The notes under the pieces: model-generated
What the model saw: the letters and a program-made list of their open reading frames with translations, nothing else
What the model was told of the DNA's origin: nothing
The model's database searches: none
Program-made: the position numbers and the translations under genes
Shown: positions 1 to 7,022 of the stretch, in pieces
Layout: each line of letters opens with the position of its first letter
Numbering within the stretch: the first letter of the stretch is position 1
From: Thermoplasmata archaeon
Lineage (GTDB): Archaea; Thermoplasmatota; Thermoplasmata; Halarchaeoplasmatales; Halarchaeoplasmataceae
Assembly: GCA_019594305.1 (NCBI GenBank)
Contig: JAFDTZ010000108.1
Location: 1 to 7,389 of the forward strand
DNA length: 7,389 bases
Direction of reading: 5' to 3'

Positions 1-2222
1 TATGTACCATACAAATTGTTCCGGAAACGATTATACGCAATATAATTGCCAAAGGATTTGTATGAATAGATACCGTAATCATTGTCGGTAAAGATGTTGT
101 TTTTGATTCGCCCGTTGGTTGAATTGAGTAGGTATATTCCTCCTACAATAACATCGTGCTTTTTTATATGTTCGTTAGAATTGTATATAAGACAATCCCG
201 TATTAAAAAGTGGTCGGTTACGTTTTCTATGTATAGCCCATACCCGGATTCACCGTTATCTATCTCTAATCGGAGGATGGTCCATGGATCCGTCTCAGTA
301 CCGTTACCGGTCCAAGGCCCTTTATTAAAGCCAGCATTGTTTTGGATGCGGATTGTATCGGTTTTGGTTCGCTGGTTGATTATTGCCGAATCGGTCCTTT
401 TCTGGTTATGAGTTACGTCAAAATAGGTGACGGTAATAGTATCACCCCATCTCACTTGTAACACTTCTTCACCATTTTCCCGAGAACTATGGATACTTCC
501 CTCCCAGATATGCATGTACCTCTTGTTCTGTTTCAGTTCAACAATCATACTATCGATTGAACTGCAAACCTCTATGTACACGTTTTGTTTTTCTATGAGA
601 TATTCGTCCTCAACTGTTATTCCGATGGTATCAAATTCGGCATACTCGCCACTGTCAAAACTAATTTTGCCGATTGTAGAGGTAAATGAAGTCCACATAG
701 TGATAGGATTTGCACCTGGTGCATTTTTTGGTATCAACGATATTTTTGTTGCATAATTACCCTGATTATTCCAAACATAATCTTTCTCGTAATATTCAAC
801 TTGCCACGCCTCTATAATGCTACTGATTCCTTCACTTTCACCCATATACAGAAAGAATTGGTTCGCACCGTTACCATGGTCCCATATATCCATATAATCC
901 GTGAGATCAAATGCCATAAACTTTGGATATCTAACACGATTCTCAGAGGAAACAGACCAACCCGGTACGAGCTCTTCGAGCACGGTTCCGTTTTCATCGT
1001 GAGCTATACCGATATTGACTTCAGGATCCCTGTCTCCACGACTTGTAAATCTCATGGTGCCGAGTAATTCAGGTGAATTTTCTGCCGATCCGCTATACAA
1101 ACCGTTTCCTGTTAAACGATGAACATATCGGCGTACTAGATGATTTATAAAGGCTTCGTAGGTGATCCAATAAGTACCGGCGTAATCATCGCCCCTATAG
1201 GGACCCCAGTTACCCCATGAATTCGCTACTAAGAAGGCTCCTATCTCTTCTGAGCCATCGGTGTCGATTATATCATCGTCGTATCCGATAACAGTTTGTG
1301 CGTGATTCGACTCATTTTCCATCAACTCTTCCGAGCTGATGACAGTATCACCTCTCCACGGGCTGATAGTGTTTGAATCGATACCAAAGGAGATCAGATA
1401 ACCTTCATGTAACCAGGTCTTCAAAATTGTAAGTATGCTATTGTAGTCTTGGTCGTCCATATGCAAATATTCATAACCAGTAACTCTGTACTGCGGTGCG
1501 TTCCGATATGCCGTTTCCGTACCCCACGAAATATGATCGTTCTCATCGTAAGGCATATTCTCCCAGTTTGAATTTCCAACCGCATTAACTAAACGATAAT
1601 TTTTAATCCAATTCGAACCCGTATCTTCACCATTATTCACATGGTTGTAAGTCCATGCGGGACTCATTATCTTGTCTGCATGTACAGGGCTGTTGGATGT
1701 AGATGCGAACTCCTGACCGAAGGTGTTTACCGTATAGTTATATTCCTGAGCAAACAAGAAAGTTGATAGATAATAACTAAAACTAAATGCGGTACAAGCG
1801 CCCTGTTGACCCTGGGCGGCTATGGGCGGAAAATGTTCACTCTGTGTATGATCAACATAAACTGGGAGATCATTGTTTAACAACGAAATATCACCATCCA
1901 TTTCGTTTATCATATCGGTAAGATAGTCTGGAGTTCCCACGGTGTAAATACCCCTTTTTCCTTCCTGCAAATTTTCTAGCTCCCAATTAAAATCCTCAAT
2001 AGAAGGCGGTACCAAACCTGTGCCTTTGTTATCTATCACCGCGGTATAATTCGTATCTTCTTTAAAATCAGGGGTTTCATCTAAAAAATCCGTGTTCGGT
2101 TCCATCTGCTGTAGAGTAGGGATTCCGTCGCTACCGTCAACGAGATACACCATACCGGTAGATGAAACGATAAGGAAGAAAGAGACAATAACCAATACAA
2201 GACTTGACTTCTCTTCGCTCAT
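1..2222 (-). CDS. Secreted or membrane-anchored C1A (papain-family) cysteine protease with Ig-like and beta-helix domains, C-terminus cut by window edge
   Basis: I translated the minus strand by hand from the ATG at 2222. The frame stays open for 740 codons to base 1, so the gene is partial at its C-terminus. Residues 7-27 are a hydrophobic signal peptide or membrane anchor, giving an extracellular protein. The papain-type catalytic set is complete and in order: oxyanion Gln137 and nucleophile Cys143 in QGQQGACTAFS, His307 in SNHAQTVIGYD, and Asn334 in VANSWGNWGP. Cys143 is followed by Thr rather than the usual Trp, and it is the only cysteine in the catalytic domain, so papain's disulfides are absent. 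Residues 365-515 are a beta-rich region I cannot assign. Residues 518-605 look like an extracellular Ig-like repeat (GKISFDSGEY near its start, GDTITVTYFD near its end). From about 622 the GNGTETDPWTI motif and Asn/Gly-rich turns indicate a NosD-like right-handed parallel beta-helix. It probably degrades external protein while binding a surface or polysaccharide; the substrate is unknown. Confidence 0.88.
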   Translation of the reverse strand, partial: MSEEKSSLVLVIVSFFLIVSSTGMVYLVDGSDGIPTLQQMEPNTDFLDETPDFKEDTNYTAVIDNKGTGLVPPSIEDFNWELENLQEGKRGIYTVGTPDYLTDMINEMDGDISLLNNDLPVYVDHTQSEHFPPIAAQGQQGACTAFSFSYYLSTFLFAQEYNYTVNTFGQEFASTSNSPVHADKIMSPAWTYNHVNNGEDTGSNWIKNYRLVNAVGNSNWENMPYDENDHISWGTETAYRNAPQYRVTGYEYLHMDDQDYNSILTILKTWLHEGYLISFGIDSNTISPWRGDTVISSEELMENESNHAQTVIGYDDDIIDTDGSEEIGAFLVANSWGNWGPYRGDDYAGTYWITYEAFINHLVRRYVHRLTGNGLYSGSAENSPELLGTMRFTSRGDRDPEVNIGIAHDENGTVLEELVPGWSVSSENRVRYPKFMAFDLTDYMDIWDHGNGANQFFLYMGESEGISSIIEAWQVEYYEKDYVWNNQGNYATKISLIPKNAPGANPITMWTSFTSTIGKISFDSGEYAEFDTIGITVEDEYLIEKQNVYIEVCSSIDSMIVELKQNKRYMHIWEGSIHSSRENGEEVLQVRWGDTITVTYFDVTHNQKRTDSAIINQRTKTDTIRIQNNAGFNKGPWTGNGTETDPWTILRLEIDNGESGYGLYIENVTDHFLIRDCLIYNSNEHIKKHDVIVGGIYLLNSTNGRIKNNIFTDNDYGIYSYKSFGNYIAYNRFRNNLYGT

Positions 2223-2253
2223 TTTACTTCTATTATCAATTGGATTGCGTACC

Positions 2254-2265
2254 TATTAAATATTA
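2254..2265 (-). promoter_or_regulatory. TATA-like box ahead of the C1A protease gene
   Basis: The minus strand reads TAATATTTAATA here, centred about 38 bases ahead of the ATG at 2222. With the usual archaeal spacing of about 26 bases from TATA box to transcript start, the 5' leader would be roughly 10 bases. The box overlaps the terminal TAA (2263-2265) of the phosphatase gene, so the protease may have its own promoter despite the 40-base spacing from the gene upstream. No strong Shine-Dalgarno sequence precedes the ATG. Confidence 0.4.
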
Positions 2266-3111
2266 CTGAGAATTCACATCATTCCTCTGATCGAGAGGTA
2301 TGATATCGGTATTTTGAAAGAAAGGCATCGGTGAAACTTCTCCGTCACGCACTTTCGCGTAATATGCTTGGGCGTTACCACAGTATTCGGGAGCTGAAAA
2401 TATGGACAATAATCTACCATTGAAAAACCATTTGTACCCATCGGTGAAACAAGTGTGACCGCGGATGATCATATCCAATTCATTATACTCCAAAAAGTGC
2501 TCTACTGCCATTTTGCCGTAACATGTGTATACTCCTCGAAGATGATTTGGTGAAAACCAATCTATCATCTCGGAAGGGTCGTTCCAGAGTAGTTACTGAT
2601 ATTCATAATCGCAGGGAAGAAGTGATCTAACCTTATCCAGGTTGAGTATATATTCCGATATACCACCATGGACAAGGAAGTATTTGCCGGATATGACTGA
2701 TGCCACAGGAAGTGCATCGTAAAAATTGTCAAGAGGTTCGAAAACCGATTCAGAATACCGTTGGATCAGATCCAAATAAAAGCCGTATGTTTGATTCAGC
2801 CACCGGTCCTCGTGATTGCCTCTTAGCAACAAGATATCATCGGGTCTTTCGACTTTTTTTTCCAGTAAACTGTACAGATTCATGATCTGATCCGGGCCCC
2901 GGTCAACATAATCACCTAAAAATGCCACCGGCAATTCGATATCTTCAGATATCTCCAAGGCTTCTAAAGTAGGCTCTAATTGACCGTGTGTATCTCCGAC
3001 TACCAGGAAGCCATCACCCCAATCTCTTCTAGCTATATTACCATCCTTGCATATACTAGTAACTTCATTTAGAAGAGATATAAACCTGTCTTCAGATGGT
3101 AATTTATTCAT
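2263..3111 (-). pseudogene. PPP-family serine/threonine protein phosphatase interrupted by one in-frame TAA
   Basis: The frame from the ATG at 3111 covers 282 codons, about the usual size of a PPP catalytic core, but codon 173 (2593-2595) is TAA. The part before it (3111-2596) carries the metal-binding and catalytic motifs GDTHGQ (Asp40, His42), GDYVDRG (Asp67), RGNHE (Asn99, His100) and VHGGIS (His148). After the stop, in the same frame with no shift, come LLWNDP (174-179), RGHT (metal ligand His219) and FSAPEYCG, the counterpart of the SAPNYCG motif of PP1/PP2A. Each half therefore lacks essential residues, and only a read-through product would be a complete enzyme. The ATG overlaps the ftcD stop as ATGA (3111-3108), suggesting translational coupling. 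The function would be dephosphorylation of Ser/Thr residues in cytoplasmic proteins. The stop could be a real recent mutation, a sequencing error or read-through; the strong motif conservation argues against old decay. Confidence 0.85.
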
Positions 3112-4952
3112 CCATTAACCTTCAATCTCTTTTCTACTATTTCTATTACATTGTGTAGCATTTCCAGATATTCATCGTGCATCTTACCGCATCTTTCATC
3201 TACGGATACAGTATAATCCTTATCGTCCATATCACCCAGGTTTATTCTGACGTTGGCAATACCGCCTACGATACCGGAAAATGCCATCTGAGCCCCTACA
3301 AGGGCATCGCTTGCGGCACTTGATTTACCATGCAGTGCAACATCTTCTGCTATTTCGATGACCCGGCTGGAAAGTTCGGCGGTCCTTAAAGGAACCTCTA
3401 CGGCTTTCTTCAAACCTTCTTCCATGGCATTTTTTCTCCTTTTACGTTCTTCTGAAGTTCCTTTCGGTAATTGCTTCGCTGCCATATATCCGTCAAAAGC
3501 TCTGGTATCTTCATCGACTGCCTGCAGCAGAGCATCCTTGAGCTCCTGAAGTTCATCTGCTACGGGGATCAATATAACGTCTTTATCTTCCGTTCCTCTG
3601 TCACCGATACTCAAATTGCAAACCATTGATAAGAGACCGGCACCCATAGCACCGGAAAGTGCCGCTACACTACCACCACCCGGGGTGGCGGAATCCCTTG
3701 AAAGTTCATGAACGAATCCATCCACATGCATTGAGATAAGGTCTTTTTCCGATGCGGTAGGCAGCCCTATGAGTTTTTCGGTAATATCAAAATCTGAAAC
3801 ATCCCTAAGACCCAGGGATTGAACGGCGGTCTCCAAGATATCAATATACGGGATCCCGGTTGATCGGCCCTGCCTTTCAAGGTAGAATTTACCCGCCTCC
3901 AGAAGTGCCCTGTATGGCACCAATCCGATGAGTTCGCTGCCGGTTACCGAAACCCCCATCTCATCTGCTATTTTTTTTGCTTCTTCGTACACATCTTGTA
4001 GAGATGTTACTTTGTAGTTCGTTAGGTTTATCGATATCTGTGCCCGGTCGTAATCGCTGACGAACCAACCGATCGCTTTACAGTGCTGGAATTTGCCTCT
4101 CTTCTTCACCGCTTTACCCTTTAGTTTCTTTACGTTATAGTTGTATTCCTCTTCTAACAATTCTTTCAGAGAGTATCCGTGTTCATCAAGAGTATGCCGG
4201 TCGACTTCACTGAAGGTTTCTCCGATGAATTCACACTCACCGCAAGGATAGTGGTTATCATCGTACCTTACTATCTCCCCTTTCCAGTAGTGTCCGTCCG
4301 GCCCACCATCACGTTTTGCACGTCCTTTTTCCCTCAGCTCGAAGGCTATGTCCGTAGCTATCTTTTTTTCACGGGTATTCAGATTGATATTGTAGGCTAT
4401 TAGAAACTCACGGGCGCCTATAACGGTAGCTCCGGATTTTTTCACCCTGTCGGTATATTCCGAAGGACCGAAGTCCGGCTTCCATTCCGGATCCGATAGT
4501 TTTTCATTTAACCCTTCGTACTGACCACTTCTGACAACCGCTAGGTTCTTGCGATTTTCCCGGGTGGCCGCCCCCTCGTAAAGATATACGGGTAAATTTA
4601 ACTCGTCGCCGACTCGCTTTCCAACACGACGAGCTAGCTCTACGCAATCATCCATCGTGATTCCATCTACGGGTACGAAGGGACATACATCGGTAGCACC
4701 GATACGCGGGTGGCTGCCTTTATGTGTGCTCATATCGATTAACTCGGAAGCTTGGCGTATGGCTTTGAAAGCCGCCTCTTCCACCGCTTCCGGTGGTCCC
4801 ACGAAGGTTACCACGGTACGGTTCATGTCCGCACCCATATCCACATCCTTGAGCTCTACACCTTCGACCGTCTCTATCTCTCGTGTTATCTGGTCTATCA
4901 CTACCTTGTTCTTCCCTTCGGAGAAGTTCGGTACACATTCTACGAGCTTCAT
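3108..4952 (-). CDS. ftcD: Bifunctional glutamate formiminotransferase / formimidoyltetrahydrofolate cyclodeaminase with zinc-finger-like insert
   Basis: This 614-residue cytoplasmic enzyme would transfer the formimino group of N-formimino-L-glutamate to tetrahydrofolate and then release ammonia to give 5,10-methenyl-THF. Residues 1 to about 180 are the formiminotransferase N-subdomain (MKLVECVPNFSEG start; HKGSHPRIGATDVCPF with the presumed catalytic His81). Residues 180-395 are its C-subdomain (AIGWF, AQISINLTNY, GSELIGLVP). Residues 405-614 are the cyclodeaminase, marked by TPGGGSVAAL (423-432). Within the C-subdomain, roughly residues 230-286 replace a short family loop with a Cys237-x2-Cys240-x12-His253-x4-His258 pattern. 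A GGTG ribosome-binding site lies 5 bases ahead of the ATG and supports this start. dphB ends 69 bases upstream, and the phosphatase start overlaps this gene's TGA by four bases. No other histidine-utilisation gene is in view, so the cell may use it for histidine breakdown or more general one-carbon supply. The family call is secure. Confidence 0.93.
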   Translation of the reverse strand: MKLVECVPNFSEGKNKVVIDQITREIETVEGVELKDVDMGADMNRTVVTFVGPPEAVEEAAFKAIRQASELIDMSTHKGSHPRIGATDVCPFVPVDGITMDDCVELARRVGKRVGDELNLPVYLYEGAATRENRKNLAVVRSGQYEGLNEKLSDPEWKPDFGPSEYTDRVKKSGATVIGAREFLIAYNINLNTREKKIATDIAFELREKGRAKRDGGPDGHYWKGEIVRYDDNHYPCGECEFIGETFSEVDRHTLDEHGYSLKELLEEEYNYNVKKLKGKAVKKRGKFQHCKAIGWFVSDYDRAQISINLTNYKVTSLQDVYEEAKKIADEMGVSVTGSELIGLVPYRALLEAGKFYLERQGRSTGIPYIDILETAVQSLGLRDVSDFDITEKLIGLPTASEKDLISMHVDGFVHELSRDSATPGGGSVAALSGAMGAGLLSMVCNLSIGDRGTEDKDVILIPVADELQELKDALLQAVDEDTRAFDGYMAAKQLPKGTSEERKRRKNAMEEGLKKAVEVPLRTAELSSRVIEIAEDVALHGKSSAASDALVGAQMAFSGIVGGIANVRINLGDMDDKDYTVSVDERCGKMHDEYLEMLHNVIEIVEKRLKVNG

Positions 4953-4957
4953 CTTTA

Positions 4958-4961
4958 CACC
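4958..4961 (-). promoter_or_regulatory. Ribosome-binding site of ftcD
   Basis: The minus strand reads GGTG followed by TAAAG and then the ATG at 4952. GGTG matches the archaeal Shine-Dalgarno core (GGAGGTGA) at a suitable 5-base spacing and supports the chosen ftcD start. Confidence 0.5.
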
Positions 4962-4998
4962 AGTTCCCCGTAAAATCCGAAGACTAAAAAGATTTTGG

Positions 4999-5006
4999 TA
5001 TTAAAT
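4999..5006 (-). promoter_or_regulatory. TATA-like box ahead of ftcD
   Basis: ATTTAATA on the minus strand lies about 50 bases ahead of the ftcD ATG, in the 69-base gap after dphB. It would place a transcript start near 4976 and a leader of about 24 bases containing the GGTG ribosome-binding site. ftcD may therefore be transcribed separately from dphB or in addition to it. The match is weak and co-transcription cannot be excluded. Confidence 0.35.
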
Positions 5007-5021
5007 GAGTTTTTTTATGGT

Positions 5022-5795
5022 TCACTCTGTTACCCTAAATAACCCCAGGGCTTCCTCTTCCATAAAATGCAGCTCGCTGAAAACTACCATGGAATGCAGA
5101 CCGCCGCCGAAATCGTGCTCCAGTAATTCCCTCGGATTGCCCACACGTATCTCCGGCTCGGGTGAACCTACACGGGCGAGACCCGCCATCAATGTATCGT
5201 TGGTGATAACATCTTCCCGACGCTTTTCCTCCAGCATAAGAAGTGCCTCCACACCCTGGTTGACTGTCATGTATCTCTCGTTCTCACCGTCGATGTCCAG
5301 CAATATCAATGTGTGCAGTCCGATGCTTTGGTTAGCCTTTATGTGTTCATAAGGGCTGTGTGGATATCCTCTTTCTCTAAGAAATGGGAGCGTGACCGTT
5401 CGGCCGAACTTGTAGTGCATAACTCCAAGGATCGAGGGGACAGCAGAGATTATGGAGATACCGTGGATCACCTTTGTCTTTATACCTCTCTCAACAGCCC
5501 GAAGCCTCAGTTCTACGTGGGTGGTTGCCGCCATGGGGTCTCCGGCGGTAAGGAAAGCCGTGCTGTGGTCAACGGCGGTATCGAGTACGATATCTCCTGA
5601 TTCCACCTCCTCTCTGGAGAGTACCTGAACGTCTCTGCCCAGTACCTTTTCTATCTCTTCAATATTCGCACCGGCTAAACGGCTGGTATAGAATTCGGAA
5701 AAAACGATGTCTACATTTGCAGCAGCATCTTTGCCTTTGATCGTGATGTCTTCTTCGTCGTAAAGTCCGAGACCGATGAATATTAATTCTCCCAA
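5022..5795 (-). CDS. dphB: Diphthine synthase (S-adenosylmethionine-dependent)
   Basis: This 257-residue protein matches archaeal DphB in length and motifs. DphB repeatedly methylates the 3-amino-3-carboxypropyl-histidine intermediate on elongation factor aEF2, giving diphthine on the way to diphthamide; it acts in the cytosol. Visible signatures are the N-terminal FIGLGLYDEEDIT strand and loop, the EFYTSRLAG segment (34-42), the AdoMet-binding loop AGDPMAATTH (84-93), the VIHGISI segment (109-115) and the YKFGRTVTLPF segment (128-138), all typical of the tetrapyrrole-methylase-like fold. The start is the TTG at 5795-5793, because AGGAG lies 8 bases ahead of it, the conserved N-terminus begins there, and no in-frame ATG lies just upstream. 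The gene is divergent from trm5 with only 17 bases between starts. Its promoter must lie within the trm5 5' coding region, where I see no convincing TATA box. Confidence 0.95.
   Translation of the reverse strand: MGELIFIGLGLYDEEDITIKGKDAAANVDIVFSEFYTSRLAGANIEEIEKVLGRDVQVLSREEVESGDIVLDTAVDHSTAFLTAGDPMAATTHVELRLRAVERGIKTKVIHGISIISAVPSILGVMHYKFGRTVTLPFLRERGYPHSPYEHIKANQSIGLHTLILLDIDGENERYMTVNQGVEALLMLEEKRREDVITNDTLMAGLARVGSPEPEIRVGNPRELLEHDFGGGLHSMVVFSELHFMEEEALGLFRVTE
5780..5788 (+). promoter_or_regulatory. TATA-like box for trm5, inside the 5' end of dphB
   Basis: The plus strand reads ATATTAATT, centred about 29 bases ahead of the trm5 ATG at 5813. No Shine-Dalgarno sequence precedes that ATG. 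The spacing predicts a transcript starting at or next to the start codon, a leaderless mRNA. The box lies inside the first codons of the divergent dphB gene. Confidence 0.45.
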
Positions 5796-5803
5796 TGTAA
5801 TCG

Positions 5804-5808
5804 CTCCT
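5804..5808 (-). promoter_or_regulatory. Shine-Dalgarno site that fixes the dphB TTG start
   Basis: The minus strand reads AGGAG, then 8 bases, then TTG at 5795. This strong site at ideal spacing decides in favour of the non-ATG start, which also coincides with the conserved start of DphB proteins. It sits in the 17-base gap shared with trm5. Confidence 0.7.
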
Positions 5809-5812
5809 GCGT

Positions 5813-6823
5813 ATGAGATGTTTGAAAGTTCCTAAGAGCAGAGGAGAAGAGGTTAGAAAAAAGCTTTTGGATGCAGATATCTTGGATAATCGGTACAGGA
5901 TCGGTCACGAAGACGGACACCTGCTCATACCGATAAAGAAAAAAATTCCCGAAGGATCCGTCGACTACAAGTTTGTGGATAGAGAACTGGTGGAGAGGGA
6001 GATGGAGATAGGCGACTACAGGAACATAGTGGACATACCGGAACGTTTGAGGGATGAACTACCGGCTTCCTACGACATCATAGGAGACATAGTCGTACTT
6101 AAGATACCGGACACTTTACACAGATATAGGCGGGAGATAGGGAACGCCATCATCGAAAGCCAAAAGAAAGTTATTACGGTACTGGAAGACAAAGGTGTGA
6201 CCGGAGACTTCAGGGTAAGGGACGTGGAACATATCGCCGGCACGCCAAAAACGAACACCATATACAGGGAACACGGTATGGAGCTGGAGGTGGATATCGC
6301 AGATACATACTTCTCGCCCCGTCTGGCAACTGAAAGGTGGAGGGTGATGCAGAGAACAGGGGACGGCGAAACCGTGCTTGACATGTTCGCAGGTGTAGGG
6401 CCTTACAGCATACTCATAGCCAGGAACGTCAAGATCGAAAAGGTCCACGGAATAGACATAAACCCCGTAGCGGTGAAACTGTTGGAGAAGAACGCGGTCA
6501 GGAACGGTGTATCTCATCTGGTGGAAGCGCATCTCGGTGATGCCAGGGACATAGCACCCCGAATAGATGCGGACAGGGTGATAATGAACCTCCCGCACTC
6601 GTCATTTGAATTTCTCCGATATGCTTTGGAATCCATCCGTGGGCAGGGTGTGATACATTACTACGAGATATTGTCTTCGGATGAGATAGAGCATAGAGCG
6701 CGATCACTGGTGGATGATATCTATAAATTCGGTTATAAGGCCGAAGTGGAAGAACAACGGGTGGTGCGAACTTACTCCGCCTCCGAAGTGCATACCGTGT
6801 ATGATATCATGTTATACGTTTGA
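5813..6823 (+). CDS. trm5: tRNA (guanine-37-N1)-methyltransferase Trm5
   Basis: This 336-residue class I methyltransferase has the length typical of archaeal Trm5b. It transfers a methyl group from S-adenosylmethionine to N1 of G37, next to the anticodon, preventing +1 frameshifting. The N-terminal part (1 to about 60, starting MRCLKVPKSRGEE) resembles the D1 domain that contacts the tRNA elbow. Residues 130-180 carry the family-specific DFRVRDVEHIAG and YFSPRLATERWRV segments. Residues 188-199 (VLDMFAGVGPYS) are the AdoMet-binding motif I, GIDINPVAV (213-221) the acidic loop of motif II, and NLPHSS (259-264) the NLP motif IV that places the target base. The start is chosen at the ATG at 5813, which gives a full D1 domain and fits the TATA spacing. 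The gene is divergent from dphB, another translation-fidelity factor. I cannot separate the Trm5a, b and c subtypes with certainty; b is favoured by the D1-like N-terminus and length. Confidence 0.94.
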   Translation: MRCLKVPKSRGEEVRKKLLDADILDNRYRIGHEDGHLLIPIKKKIPEGSVDYKFVDRELVEREMEIGDYRNIVDIPERLRDELPASYDIIGDIVVLKIPDTLHRYRREIGNAIIESQKKVITVLEDKGVTGDFRVRDVEHIAGTPKTNTIYREHGMELEVDIADTYFSPRLATERWRVMQRTGDGETVLDMFAGVGPYSILIARNVKIEKVHGIDINPVAVKLLEKNAVRNGVSHLVEAHLGDARDIAPRIDADRVIMNLPHSSFEFLRYALESIRGQGVIHYYEILSSDEIEHRARSLVDDIYKFGYKAEVEEQRVVRTYSASEVHTVYDIMLYV

Positions 6824-6864
6824 CGGACCTCATTGTATCTGCTCATTCGAGCTCTCCGATTACC

Positions 6865-6974
6865 TTATCATCCGGTATTGACCATCGATCTCCATTTTGA
6901 CGGCCGTTTGCCTTTTTTGGGCATCGTAGGATCCACTCCGAATATATCTAAGGAACGATACCCGGATGATATAA
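6865..6974. repeat. Imperfect inverted repeat in the trm5-RDD intergenic region
   Basis: The left arm TTATCATCCGGTATTG (6865-6880) pairs with the right arm CGATACCCGGATGATATAA (6956-6974). Nine bases match without a gap (ATCATCCGG against CCGGATGAT), and the match extends on both sides with small gaps. About 75 bases lie between the arms, including an 8-base palindrome ACGGCCGT and the T6 run. The 199-base gap (6824-7022) otherwise holds no gene I can support. It could be a regulatory or termination structure or the remnant of a small mobile element; there is too little to decide. Confidence 0.4.
6913..6918 (+). terminator. Possible T-run terminator after trm5
   Basis: Six consecutive T on the plus strand, 90 bases beyond the trm5 stop, lie in the loop of a short TGCC/GGCA stem. 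Archaeal transcription often ends at T-rich non-template tracts, so this is a candidate, but six T with a weak stem is modest evidence. Confidence 0.3.
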
Positions 6975-6991
6975 TACAATAAAATCATAAA

Positions 6992-7000
6992 CTATATATA
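6992..7000 (+). promoter_or_regulatory. TATA box of the RDD-family gene
   Basis: CTATATATA, preceded by an A-rich stretch, is centred about 27 bases ahead of the ATG at 7023. This is the best TATA match in the window. The spacing predicts a leaderless transcript, in line with the absence of a Shine-Dalgarno sequence before that ATG. Confidence 0.6.
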
Positions 7001-7022
7001 TGAAATTGAATTATGTTTCTCC

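Noticed and set aside
82..1067. Three plus-strand open frames of 88-109 codons
   Set aside because: They lie antisense to the continuous protease frame, show no recognisable family, and the minus strand carries clear domain motifs throughout.
2593..2595. Recoding of the phosphatase stop as selenocysteine or pyrrolysine
   Set aside because: The codon is TAA; selenocysteine uses TGA and pyrrolysine uses TAG, so neither known recoding applies.
2560..2600. Frameshift as the cause of the split phosphatase
   Set aside because: The segments before and after the stop are in exactly the same frame, and the bases between them translate as the family motif LLWNDP, so a point change is sufficient.
6116..6598. 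160-codon minus-strand frame opposite trm5
   Set aside because: It is antisense to conserved Trm5 motifs and its own translation has no recognisable domain.
6860..6988. 42-codon minus-strand frame in the intergenic region
   Set aside because: No ribosome-binding site or recognisable motif, and it spans the inverted repeat; length alone is not enough.
6824..7022. tRNA or other structured RNA gene in the intergenic gap
   Set aside because: No cloverleaf, T-loop consensus or CCA end was seen; the only structure noticed is the imperfect inverted repeat.
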